A stretch of DNA of 64,000 nucleotides from Pricia antarctica. GTDB taxonomy: Bacteria > Bacteroidota > Bacteroidia > Flavobacteriales > Flavobacteriaceae. Made by a program: the position numbers and the translations under genes. Shown here piece after piece: positions 11,701 to 22,700 of the stretch (positions are counted from its first letter, which is position 1; the number at the start of each line of letters is the position of its first letter). The notes below the pieces were generated by a model, which did no database searches, was not told the origin of the DNA, and was given only the letters and a program-made list of their open reading frames with translations. Location of the stretch: the NCBI RefSeq assembly GCF_900101815.1, contig NZ_FNAO01000007.1, positions 355,158-419,157 on the forward strand. Direction: 5' to 3'.

Positions 11701-13715
11701 GTAACTATAGGGGAAGCGATTTAACCACGGGCAATTATACGCTAACGGGCACGCCATATTCTGGCAATAGTGCTGGGGGTAATCAAGGAACATCACTAAC
11801 AATTGGGTTTGAACTGATCGACGGAGACCCCGTTTGCGCGAATGTGAAGGTAACGGTGCAGACCGCTACCAATCCTACCGGCTGCGGTCTTGCCGACGGT
11901 AGCATCGTGTTGAACGTTGTAGGAACTACCGGTAACTTGGATTACGATTGGGGTCATGACGCCGATCTGGAATCAGCTACAGCCACGGGACTTTCCGCGG
12001 GCAGCTATTCCGTAACGGTCACCGATGCGAACGGATGTACGAACACCGTATCTGCGGTACTTGAGGGCCCAACGTCTCCAACTGTAAGTTTGTCCCCGTT
12101 TGCCGATATATCGGAAACGGCATCGCCCATATCCCTTTCCGGCGGCTCGCCCTCGGGTGGTACCTATAGCGGGATTGGTGTGGACACCAACGGTGTTTTC
12201 AGTCCTTCCATAGGTGTGGGTACCTATGTTGTTACGTACAGCTACACGGATCCCACTACGGGATGCGACGGCTCGGCGACCCGGACCATCAGGGTAATAT
12301 CGTCCATAACCGATTCGGACTTGACCGTTGTAAACGCGAACACCGATACGCCGCTTTACGCGCTCGTCGACGGACTTAAAATCCAAAAAAGTGACATAGG
12401 TAATACGCCCATCGGGATAGTCTTTGAGCCCGGGAACAACCCTAGTAGAGTGAAGTTTACCCTTACCGGCCCGATTTCGCGTAAGACCACAGAAGGTAAG
12501 ACACCCTATTCCCTGTACGGGGACATCGGGGTAGACATTCAGGGACGGGTATTCCCTATCGGTGCCTATACCCTAGTAGTGGAACCCAGCAATGCTCCCA
12601 CTATACGGGTAAATTTCGAGGTCACCGATATCGATCCAATATGCGCCGGTTTCAATGTTGCGGTACAGTCCGTCAACAATCCCACCGTCTGTAATGGTAC
12701 GGACGGAAGCCTGGGCCTTTCGGTCACGGGCGGTGCGGCCCCCTTTGATTTCAATTGGAGCCACGATAGTTCGCTGGAATCCGGTAACGCCATGGGCCTT
12801 TCCGCAGGCAGATATACGGTAACGGTTACCGATACGAACGGATGTATGGAAACCTTGACCGCAACGCTACAGGCTCCGCAGTCGCCAAGAGTGACCCTGT
12901 CGGCGCTCGCTAATGTTTCCGACGACGCACCGGCGTTCGCCTTAAGTGGCGGTTCCCCGGCCGGCGGAACGTATAGCGGAACGGGCGTGAACGCCAACGG
13001 TGTTTTCAATCCTTCGATTGGCGCGGGCATCTATACCGTTACGTACAGCTACACGGATCCCACCACGGGATGCGATGGCTCGGCGACCCGGACTATCAGG
13101 GTAACGTCACCCATAACCGATTCGGACCTTACTGTTGTAAACGCCAACACCGACACGCCGCTCTACGCGCTCGTTGACGGACTCATAATCCAAAAGGAAG
13201 ACATAGGCAACACGCCCCTTGGGATTATCTATGAGCCCGGGAACAGTCCGAGCAACGTGAGGTTCACATTGACCGGTCCCATTTCGAGGAGTTATAGCGA
13301 AGGTAAGGCACCCTATTCGCTGTACGGTGATATCGGGGTGGATATCCAGGGAAGGGTATTCCCCGTCGGCTCGTATACATTGGTGGTGAACCCTAGTAAT
13401 GCGCCTGCTATAACGGTAAACTTTAGCGTGGTTCAAGGGATTTCAAATACAGCCAAATCCGCCCCACAGATGATGATTTTCCCCAACCCGGCCATCGATA
13501 TAACTACGGTGAGTTTCCCCGAACCTGTACAACTGACACAGTTCTATGTATATGATGTAACGGGCAGATTGGTCAAAACGATTGCATCCGAAACGGCCGA
13601 AGACATAGATAGCATAGAGCTATCGGTCTACGACCTTCCCATCGGAACCTATTTTGTGAGGACAACCGATACTTCGGGCAAAGGGTTTCAGCAAAGATTG
13701 ATCATCGAAAAGTAA
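5709..13715 (+). CDS. Giant secreted adhesin: cohesin-like, PKD, CBM6-like, malectin, HYR, SprB repeats, type IX sorting domain
   Basis: A 2668-residue cell-surface protein. A Sec signal peptide (about 1-28, ending TLA-Q) is followed by a cohesin-like domain at about 30-165, with VNGAEVHLNFDPTILQVANV as the hallmark strand pair. Then come a PKD domain (about 172-257, YDWDFGD), an InlB-type repeat (258-335), a cadherin/Ig-like stretch, two CBM6-like domains (about 475-607 and 730-866), an Ig-like domain, a malectin domain (about 960-1138, starting FRVNAGG), SprB-type repeats (about 1343, 2041 and 2312), HYR domains (about 1497-1660 and 1753-1917) and a type A type IX sorting domain (about 2577-2668, IFPNPA...YDVTGRLVK...PIGTYFVRT). 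It should cross the outer membrane through the type IX system. The 29-base gap to the next gene implies co-transcription. No catalytic domain is visible, so I infer adhesion, glycan capture or scaffolding. Confidence 0.9.
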   Translation: MKNFTPRPRAKLLVFLCLLFALPVFTLAQEGNFINVPASVTVEPGGTFSVRIDAQTGGFPVNGAEVHLNFDPTILQVANVNVLTTELPIPIGAGSDIIDNLQGQVDVIRGTFGAGISDDFDFFEIDFQVVGTGNTSISYNSVFPRETNMTSGGNSILGTPESIPITIAAQTEDPIASFTATPTSGTAALFVSVDASASSDPDGGSIVSYDWDFGDTNMATGVTADNNYTQPNTYTITLTVTDDEGETDTATQNITVDGVTITSYTVTASAGPNGAIDPTSALVEEGTDQTFTITPDTGYEIAGILAGGTSVGVSNPFVLTNVVANTSVEVSFSLINDDSVPVISLDATATVNEGGNISVPLSITDGDGDALTVTITSASNEPLELRSNNDPAGPQVEPYPFDASGFLTENINTDLDGLYSSDLVFAPTFGDGGSNGDGSGVYTVTVNVSDTDGNTVEKTLNLTVNDTPQLISDAFVATLQAESFDNQGPANTGSGDNGIGVEDNTPGGVINIGFTTNGDFAEYLIDVATAGTYSFDFFVAKASGPVGTMTVNGGPASISVNSTGDWQQYNPVSTNVVLPEGRQTLRFDWSGSTGFLFNMDYFVVTFVGGVNNPPVIETIADVDANEGTIVTVDVPVDDDGGSPLEVSLEIYDKSIGGGANTVPLTSGLTVPPTDYSFSDEGNGTYNLIWDTDTTDGRSYSATITANDGINPPVSETFTIDLAQNIADGPIKATTFNYPIPYYGSNPTLGYTVAVESSNNNIGYIDSGEAVEYLINVPSAGTYELRVNASKGSNGGGNPTTLTISEDIDGFSPIGTLSIPNTGWTPYVNYTVPVIFTNAGVQKLRFDFGGTMNIQEFELTPSTSNTPPIVEILTPNDGLNVEQGVAINFTATADDTQDGDVAASLVWNSDIDGDFGTGSNVNTSALSIGTHTITATVTDSDTTPLTGSASITVSIIQTAPACDVRFRVNAGGSLLANSTGNFEEDQTVAGTNGTSQTGTPSPYIDLSGTAFDKTFGSVAPLVSNTTGYPDVLFQTERYSDAANPNNMNWTFPTENGIYDVKILFNENYTGEIGDPRVFDVEIEGDIALDDYRPSGPTGADVNVAKVEIYQATVTDGELNINFIKGTQNPSVKGFDICFIAPVSDTAPVVAINAPLDGANLGRNVDVSFSGVATDVEDDDTTLTAALSWNSPTEPSLAGTGGSFTDRLFVPGPHTIQASVTDSDDNTVVETITVNVAVPGVAITFPEEDAVLANTDIRFTWSTENMLLFSPYDEHVHFYVNPVDPNNPDYDDRISTVSDIGQLFWDLNADDGIVEGENTVVIIAADGSHTEFTNPEARDIVNFTVCSTSISNIVASDPTECGLNNGEIVIEATGTNLEYSIDNGANFQAANSFNGISAGTYDIVVRQIGSNSCSATDTVILESPAAATPIVSGPTTYLEGSGGVTLDAGAGYASYLWSPNGETTQTITVLEGTYSVTVTEANGCEGTSIGIIVTEEDDITPPEAICQSITVQLDETGNASITAADIDNGSNDTSGIADLSIDTSSFDCSNIGANTVTLTVMDNNNNISSCTATVTVEDTIAPVITCPGNIEMLSSSSQVLNIIPATATDNCGNAAEITFERSDNPNLTLNDPFPQGITTIQWTAMDASGNTDNCEQTITITLPQSTANEIVAFSVSGQVGAETIDSNAGSINLTVAIGTDVTSLSPSIDISQLATISPDSGLAQNFSAPVDYVVSAEDGSTKQWTVSVTVQDDTTDPEIACLSNIQVNNDIGECGAVVTYEEPVGTDNLPGATTEQTSGLPNGGIFPIGITTQTYRVTDAEGNIASCSFTITVIDAENPVITCPTNVSVTIASGLTSSVVTFENPSISDNCVGSVLAQTAGLPSGSEFPIGTTVNTFQVTDAVGNTATCSFEVRVEEEVANSVLSVTSFTLINADTDNDLFTLTNGMAIDVNSLPTLHLDVRANTTDDVESVRFVLGGNKGRTSTESVPPYALFQDFPTGNYRGSDLTTGNYTLTGTPYSGNSAGGNQGTSLTIGFELIDGDPVCANVKVTVQTATNPTGCGLADGSIVLNVVGTTGNLDYDWGHDADLESATATGLSAGSYSVTVTDANGCTNTVSAVLEGPTSPTVSLSPFADISETASPISLSGGSPSGGTYSGIGVDTNGVFSPSIGVGTYVVTYSYTDPTTGCDGSATRTIRVISSITDSDLTVVNANTDTPLYALVDGLKIQKSDIGNTPIGIVFEPGNNPSRVKFTLTGPISRKTTEGKTPYSLYGDIGVDIQGRVFPIGAYTLVVEPSNAPTIRVNFEVTDIDPICAGFNVAVQSVNNPTVCNGTDGSLGLSVTGGAAPFDFNWSHDSSLESGNAMGLSAGRYTVTVTDTNGCMETLTATLQAPQSPRVTLSALANVSDDAPAFALSGGSPAGGTYSGTGVNANGVFNPSIGAGIYTVTYSYTDPTTGCDGSATRTIRVTSPITDSDLTVVNANTDTPLYALVDGLIIQKEDIGNTPLGIIYEPGNSPSNVRFTLTGPISRSYSEGKAPYSLYGDIGVDIQGRVFPVGSYTLVVNPSNAPAITVNFSVVQGISNTAKSAPQMMIFPNPAIDITTVSFPEPVQLTQFYVYDVTGRLVKTIASETAEDIDSIELSVYDLPIGTYFVRTTDTSGKGFQQRLIIEK
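11833..13435 (+). repeat. Tandem about 0.8-kb intragenic duplication in the adhesin gene
   Basis: Two consecutive units (about 11833-12640 and 12643-13435) each encode a SprB-type repeat, a GGSP(S/A)GGTYSG module and a domain containing VVNANTDTPLYALVDGL and a PYSLYGDIGVDIQGRVFP segment. DNA identity is high in parts, for example around gcgacccggac. A more diverged relative of the last domain occurs at about 11470-11831, so the unit has been copied more than once. Confidence 0.85.
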
Positions 13716-13744
13716 GCCTCAAAAAAGAATTTAAGAAAGTAGAA

Positions 13745-16700
13745 ATGGAAAATATGAATTCAACCAACCATAGCATCCGGGCCATTGCATGCCCAAACAC
13801 ATCCTTAATGAACCTGTTTTCGTCCCGAATTTTGAAGGTAAATGCCCTGATAGTTTTTCTATTGGTTTTGGCTACCGGTAATTTATGGAGTCAATCCTTT
13901 GATCAGGATAACCTGGATTTTAATGGTAATCCCGGGGTGAACAATGCGACATCGCTCGAATTCGGTCCCGACGGTAATCTCTATGTGGCCGAAGAGAATG
14001 GTTTGGTCAAGATTTATACGATTCAACGAAACGGACTGGCCGATTACTCGGTTACCGGTTCCGAAGTGCTGACCTTAGTGCAGTCCATTCCCAACCACGA
14101 TGATGACGATGGGGGTCTCGGTGGCCCGAGCAACCGACAGGTAACAGGCATCACCGTAGGGGGTACGGCCGCCGACCCGGTCGTTTATGTATCCTCCAGC
14201 GATAGAAGACGTGGCGCTGGCGGCGGCGGCGGCGATTCTGGTCTCGATACGAATTCGGGAGTGATTACCCGTCTGAAAAAGAACGGGGGAAATTGGCAAG
14301 CGGTCGATATGGTCCGCGGTCTCCCCCGATCCGAAGAAAACCATGCGACCAATGGTATGCAGTTGGTGACCATCGGTACCAAGAATTGGCTGTTGGTAAG
14401 CAACGGTGGTTTTACGAATGCGGGCAGTCCTAGTAATAACTTTGCTTATATTACTGAGTATGCCTTGTCCGGTGCCGTTTTGGCTATGGATCTGCAGGCC
14501 CTGGAGGCCATGCCCATCTTGACCGACGGTTCAAGATCTTATATCTACGATCTTCCCACCCTAGATGACCCCACACGAGTCAATGCCAATGGCATCGAAG
14601 ACCCTGATACTCCCGGCTATGATGGTGTCGATATCAACGATCCCTTCGGAGGTAATGATGGCCTGAATATGGCTATGTTGGTACCGGGCAGTCCTGTTAA
14701 GATGTTTTCCCCCGGCTACAGGAATAGCTACGATCTCGTCGTTACAGAAGACCGTAAAGTATATGTGACCGACAATGGCGCCAATGGCGGATGGGGCGGT
14801 TTTCCCGAATTTGAGGGTAATTCCAATCTGGTAAATAACAACTACCGATCGGGCGAACCTGGGAGTACCGGATCCGATGCCGCACCGAACAGCACTCCTT
14901 TCGACGCGCAGGTCAACAATAGCGATCATCTTAATTTGGTAACGACCAATGTAGATTCCTATGTTTTTGGTTCCATCTATGGGGGACATCCCTGTCCGGT
15001 CAGGGCGAATCCCAACGCAGGGCTTTTTACCCGCGGCACACATTCGGCCGGGGGAACGGGTCAGGCTTTTTCCGATTCGTATTTTAGGACCGAACGCTAT
15101 GATCCCAACGGGTCGCGTGACAATTCCGAATCCGATCCCCTAAAGGCGTTACCTGCCAACTGGCCACCAGTCGATGTAAGCCTGCTGAATGGTGATAACG
15201 CCGATTTCAGGCAACCCACGCTTTCGCCGAATCAGAATCCTGACGGTCCTGATGATATCATCGTGGTCAATTGGGGCAACAATACCAACGGTATTGCGGA
15301 GTATACTGCTTCCAATTTTGGGGGGGTTATGAAAGGAGATCTCATTGCCGGAAAAGGCGGTAACCTGCACCGGGTTGACAGGGACGCTTCCAATGGAAGT
15401 ATCCTCAATGTCGAACAGAACAAATTTAGCGTTAACGGTAATGCTTTAGGGGTAGATTGTCAAGGGGATTCCGATATTTTTCCTGGGACAATCTGGGTCG
15501 CAAACTACGATGGTGACGGTATCGTGATACTCGAACCCAACGATTTTGTAATTTGCATACTTCCTGAAGATTCGGGATATAACCCGTTGGGCGATAACGA
15601 TGCGGACGGATATACCAATGACGATGAGGCGCAAAACGGCACGGATATGTGCTCGGGAGCCTCTAAACCCACCGATTTTGACAAAGATCTGATATCGGAT
15701 CTTTTAGATTTGGATGATGATGGAGATGGTATAAACGATAGTGTAGATGCCTTACAATTGGGTGCCGCCTTCGACCTTCCGGTGGAAAACGAACTCTTTC
15801 TGGGTACCGACCTGGGTGGATATTTGGGCCTCGGATTCACCGGATTGATGAACAACGGGGACCCTAATCCCAATTATCAAAGTTGGCAGGATGACCCGCT
15901 GGCATCCGATACAGACACCGACGATATTCTCGGCGGGGCGATAGGGGCTACCACCATGTTCCAGACTACCGGCGATGCCGCCAACAACGATCAGGAAAAG
16001 GCGTATCAATACGGCATCAATGTGGACAGCGGATCAGGCACATTTATGGTTCAAGGAAGAATGTTTCCTCCTTTTAATAATTTCTCGGCAACGGAATCAC
16101 AGGGCATGTTCATCGGCGACGGATTTCAAGATGACTATGTAAAACTTGTTATGGGCCAAAATAATGAAATAAGCGTGGTAGGGGAAAACAATGGCACCCC
16201 GGTGACCTATGTTCCATCGACTTCCATAGGTTTCTCGCCATCGGCGACCACCAACAATTTGGATCTATATCTTGTAGTGAATTCCGCCACAGGCAGCGTT
16301 CAGGCCAGGTACGCCATTGATGATGGTGTTACGAACGATGTCGGGGCGTCCTTCACATTGGAGGGAAAAGTACTTACCGCCTTACAAAGTAGTTCACAAG
16401 CTTTGATCGTGGGGATGATTGGAACCGCGGATACCGACGATGCCTATGGCGCAAACTGGGATTTCTTGAACGTTGCAGGGAATACTCCTTTCGTAGTCCA
16501 ACAAATTTCCGATTTGGAACGCACAATCGGTGCTGCATCTGACGTTATCGGACTAGATTCGTATTTTGCGGACGATACCGGGGTCGAGAATCTAGTTTTT
16601 TCGGTAGCGGAAAATACAAATACTAGCATAGGCACTTCCATCTCTGGAAACAACCTGACAATTACCTATCCTACAGGCACCGCATCTACTTCGATTACCG

Positions 16701-19700
16701 TTCGGGCTACCGATGCCGATAATTTCTTTGTCGAGCAGACCTTCGATGTGAACGTCAGCGATCCACCATCGGTACTTTTTCGTGTGAATGCCGGGGATGC
16801 CCTAGTGGCCGCAACCGACGCTCCGAACCCGGATTGGGCGGCCAATACCGGTACCGGTGCCCAGATGGGGACTGGTTTCGAAGTCAATCTCGGGAGTATT
16901 TCCACGCACAACACCACCGGGCGGGATGCCTCCGTACCGACATATGCCCCGCAGGCACTTTTCGCAAAAGAGCGTTGGGATCCAGTAGGTGGAGAAGAGA
17001 TGGAATGGAAGTTCAACACCGGTAACGGAACCTTCACCGTGAACCTCTATATGGCCAACGGTTATGCGGGAACTGCAGATCCCGGCACCCGTATTTTCGA
17101 TGTCAATATGGAAGGCGCGCTGACCGTCGATAACAAAGATCTTTCCGCGCAATATGGAAGCGGTGTCGGCGCCATGGAAAGCTATCAGGTGAACGTAAGC
17201 GATGGAGTCTTGAATATTGAATTTATCCATCAAACCGAAAATCCTTTGATTAATGCCATTGAAATATTGGGAAACAGCGGTACGGTAAATTCCCCCATTA
17301 CCTTGAATCCTGTCGCCAATCAATCAAACACATTGGGTGAAACCCCCGTATTAAGTATCGTTGCCAATGGCGGGGACAATAACGAAACCTTTACTTTCGA
17401 GACTACCGGATTACCACCGGGCCTGACGATAGAACCGACCAACGGATCTATTTTGGGGACCATATCCAGTGCCCCTTCCGGTGCTGGCAACTATACGGTC
17501 GAAGTTACGGTGAGCAAACCCTCATCGACCCCGGTAACCGATACGTTTACTTGGACGGTTACCGATCCCAACGTATCTAATGCTATTTTATATCGGGTCA
17601 ATGCCGGTGGGGCGTTGACGAACGCGACCGATGGATCTCCCAAAAATTGGGAAGAAGATCAATCAGCCGCTGATGCCAATGGAAATGCGGCCACCGGAAC
17701 CCCGTCGACCTATGTGAACAATACAATACAGGATATAACCTATGGTGCCGCCTTGCCTGGTGCGTTCGTCAACAACACGGGCTATCCAAACAGCTTGTTT
17801 ACTACAGAACGATATAATTCGAATCCAGTACCCACAAATATGCAGTGGGATTTCCCCGTAGCCAATGGCACCTATACCATCAATCTAATTTTTGCGGAGG
17901 TATGGACAGGCGCCCAAGCGGCCGGAGTGCGTGTCTTCGACGTAGAGATTGAAGAGAATACAGTGCTCGATAATTTCGACCAGACTGCTAAGTTCGGTTG
18001 GGCAAATGCCGGTGTCGAAACCTTTACGGTAAACGTCAATGATGGTAATTTGGATATCGATTTTATCATGGGCGTCCAGAACCCCAATATCAAGGCGATA
18101 GAAATTTTGGGTGGAGGAACTCCGCCCGTATCGCAACTATGGTCGGATCAGACCGATGACGAAAACTATACCGCAAGGCACGAATGTTCGTTCGTGCAGG
18201 CCGGCGAAAACTTTTATTTGTTCGGGGGCCGCGAAAATCCGGCTAATCTCGATGTGTACGACTACAAGTCCAAAACTTGGAGCACTATTGCCAATTCCGC
18301 GCCTTCAGACTTCAACCACTTTCAAGCCTTGGAATATAATGGGCTGATCTGGGTAATCGGTGCATTTAAAGATAATGGGTATCCCAACGAAACTCCAGCG
18401 GATTTTGTATACGCTTACAATCCCGCTACGGACAACTGGATTCAAGGCCCTGCGGTACCCGCGGGTAGAAAAAGGGGCTCGGCAGGTCTGGTAGTCTACA
18501 ATAACAAATTTTATATCGTAGCAGGCAATACGATCGGCCATAACGGTGGATATATCCCTTGGTTCGACGAGTTCGATCCCGCAACGGGTACGTGGACGGT
18601 GCTCGATGACGCACCAAGGGCGAGAGACCATTTTCACGCTGCGGTTATGGGCGATAAGCTTTATGTAGCCGGCGGTCGCCAGTCCGGTCCTTCCCCGGGG
18701 GCGGTTTTTGAACCTTTGATTGCAGAGGTAGATGTGTATGACTTCACCTCCGGTACTTGGTCAACGTTGCCCAGTACCCAAAATATACCTACTCCAAGGG
18801 CAGCGGCCTCAGTCGCCGTATTTCAAAATGAATTGTTCGTGATTGGGGGGGAAATAGGCAAAGACCTACAGGGGAATACGGTCGACGATGCCCAAAAAAC
18901 TACGGAATCCTTTGATCCGGTGACGGGGAATTGGTCCACCCAGGCCGATTTGATTACGGAAAGGCATGGCACTCAAGCTATTGTCTCCGGAGACGGAATC
19001 CATCTGACCGCAGGCTCCAACACCAAAGGCGGCGGCGGAAAGATGAAAAACATGGAATTTTTTGGAACAGATAATCCGACCGGTGTGGCCTTGGTGGCCG
19101 GCCAGTTGACCGTACCCCCTTCCGTTGAGATTCCGGCAGGAGCATCCGAAACGTTTTCCCTGACCCATAGTTCGGGAAATACCGGCATAATCGTGACCAA
19201 TGTGGAACTAAACGGTGCCGATGCGGGGGAATTTACGATTGAAAATACCGTTGGCTTTAATCTGATCAATCCCGGACAAAGTCTAGATTTAACCGTCACC
19301 CACACCGGTACAGAGGAAGGAAAAACGGCCGCCCTTACGGTAACCTATGACGACGGTTCTACGGTTGCGGTACCGGTATCTTCCGGTCAAGGCGTATCGT
19401 CAACGACGGTACTCTACCGGATAAATACGGGCGGGCCCTTGGTTACCGCTACGGATTCCCCGAAACCCGATTGGACGGTCGACACCGGTAATTCAGGTAC
19501 TACGGGCAACTCCACATATCTAGCGGCTATTTCTACCGGCGGCAGTACCTACGCCCAGACTAGTGCGAATGCGTATACAGGTGCCATCGATATGACGGAC
19601 CCTTCCCTTCCCCCCGGTACACCGAGTTCCATTTTTCAAACGGAACGCTATGATGCGACGAGTGATCCCGAAATGATATGGCAGTTCCCGGTAACTTCAG

Positions 19701-22700
19701 GAACCCAGGTAGAGGTCAGACTGTACTTTGCGGAATTATTCAACGGAATAACCGAGGCGGGACAGCGGGTTTTTGATGTTTCCGTCGAAGGAACGGTCCC
19801 CCCGGCGTTCGACAATATTGATCCTTTTGGTACTACGGGTCCCTTGGGTGCCTTTATGGTATCTCACGTTCTGACCGTTACGGATGGGACGCTGGACCTA
19901 GAATTTATCCATGGCATAGAAAATCCGGCTTTAAAGGCCATTGAAATTATCGATATTACCGATGCCGAGACCGGTTTGGAACCAGTGGTCACCAATCCCG
20001 GGGCACAGATCGGGGTCGAGGGCGACTTGGTAAACCTATCGATAATTGCGACCGATGGCAATACCGTAGCCTGTGGCCCCTTGACGTATAGCGTGGAAAA
20101 TTTGCCCCAGAATTTGGAAATCGATCCGAATACCGGCGTCATTTCGGGCACCTTGCTTCAAGGTACGGGAAGCGGTACGGCGGGCGCATTTATCGAGGAA
20201 AATGGCATCGTCGTAATTGAAATGGAGTCTGCGGACAACCTGCCCGGCAATTGGGTAAAATCCGCCCAAGCTACCTCGCCCAATGTCAACAGTCCCGGTA
20301 GTGCCACGGGTGGAGATTTCATCGTATGGGAAGGTCAGCAGTCCCTTGGGAGCCAAGGAAACGGACTTATCAATTATCCCATAGAAATAACTACTCCTGG
20401 TGTCTATAGATTCCAATGGCGAAACCAAGTCGGTTTAGGTACCACCTCGACGGACTATAACGATACCTGGTTAAAGATCGATGCGGATGCGTTCTACGGA
20501 CAAAAAGGCTCTGGCGGAGCTATCGTGTGCCCCATAGGCTTTACCGGTTCATCGAATGACTGTTCAGGAAACACGCCCCAGGGTGCCGGCGGCAACGGAT
20601 GGTTTAAGATTTATTCGAGCGGTGCCACCAATTGGAGCTGGTCGACCAATACCAGCGATAACGATCCGCATCAGATCTATGCGCGTTTTGATGCGCCCGG
20701 TATATACAATATTGCGGTATCCGCACGTTCGAGCAACCATGTCATCGATCGAATGGTGCTGTCGCATGTTACCCAATACAGCGGCAATCCACAAAGTACG
20801 TCCATTGCCGAATCCCAAAGGGGGGTCGGTACCGTAGCCGGTGCCTCCGCAGATAGTCCCTATGAGGTCTTGGTTACAGTGACCGATGCCTGTGTGCCTC
20901 CGCTTAGTACGGAAGTGGCGTTTACCTGGAACGTTACCGCGACGGATGTCGGAAATCCGTCGGCAAAAGTTACGGTGACCGGTGGTAGTAGTTTGGGATC
21001 TTCTACCTTTGGCGACAATTCGTTCGTTATACAGAATACGGGCGATGATGATATTGTAAATATTACGGTTAATACGACTACGGGCTTTATGCAAGACGTA
21101 GTATTTGATCCTGTGGGAACCGCCGGCGATGCCGTGGCAAAATGCCTGACTACAGGTAATGGGGGCAATACCGCGACCCAAGTCGGCATTACGGTGCCGG
21201 CCAATGGGGGAAGCGATACCGAAGATTGTGTCAGTGTATTCGATCAATTGCACAACGGGGTAGACGTTGAGGAAGGTTATGATATTTTAAGCTTGGACTT
21301 TACGGATTTCAATCCTGGTGAATCCTATAATTTCGGGGTTGACATGGATCCAACTACTATAAAAGGCGATCTGACCTCCGGCGATGCTGGTTCGATTTCT
21401 GGATTTGAGTTGATTGGGGCGACTATCAGTATCGAGTTCGCAAGCGGGGTGGTTTATACCTCTAGTCTGTTCGATGAAGGTTCTGCTGGTGGTTCCGATG
21501 TCATCATCGATAAAATTAGCAATGCGCTTGTTGCACCTTCGTTAGCAGTCGACGGATTTGACACTTCGCGTCTGGTGACCTCAGCCAATCAAACGGTACA
21601 GGTTACCGGAGAGCCAAACGCTTCGATAACCCTACTCAGGGTCGACGGGCGATTGTATATTGATCCGGGCAACCCTAGCGTAGGCTACGATATCGACCTG
21701 TTCGAGGCGAATGAAGCGATGGCGAAAGAACTGTACACCGTACAATTGAACGGTAGCGGAACTGCGGACATCCCCGTAACCCTGACACAGACAACTGGTG
21801 CTACTGGAACACCGAACGGAGGCCTTAACCATTTTATAGCCGTTGTCAATGGGCCTGCCGGAGAGAACAGTAGCGCTTCAAATGTAATCGTGCTGGAATT
21901 CGATCCAGTTGCAATTATCGGTCCGTCTGTTCTAGTGGAAATTACCCCAGATGGCGACTTGGATGCAAGTACCTACGGTGCCGGTAGCCTTCAGATAACT
22001 AACAATTCCACCGGGGGATTACAGATAACCGGAGTAACTATTGATTTGAGTACGGGCATTCTTCCGGATATCGTCTTTGATCCGACAGGGGCCGGCGGCG
22101 ATGCAACGGCAAGCTGTTTCACCCCAAATACTGGAGCGACCCAAGTAGGCCTGGTCACACCAACGGACCCCTGTGCCGATCCGTTCTCGCAGCCGCGAAA
22201 CGGTGGTTTTGACCAACTGAGCCTCGAATTTACCGAATTTGACCCGGGGGAATACTTCACCTTCACAACCGATATAGATCCCAATAGCATTCAAGGGGTG
22301 CCCGGGGCAGGTGCGGCAGGTGCGGTATCCGGCTATGAACTTATTGGCGCTACCGTTACTATTACGTTCAGTGACAACTCTACCCTTATAAATACTATTT
22401 ACGAAGACGGAAGTCTAGGAGGTGGACAGGCCATAGTCGCCGCAGACGCCCCGCTAGCACCGTCGATTTCGGTGGTAGGTTTAGGAGCAGGGCCTGCAAC
22501 GGTGAACTCGCTGAACCAGACGGTAGTTGTTTCGGGAACTGCGGGCGATGTGGTCTCATTATTGCAAATGGATTCCAGGCTATATATTGCCTCCAACGAT
22601 CCGCCTTTCAATGTTTCCGATCCAACCTACTATGCCAATGAGGCCATGTCGGGCAAAGCGCTCTATACGGGTTTAATAGGCGATGGGGGAATCCTGGAAA

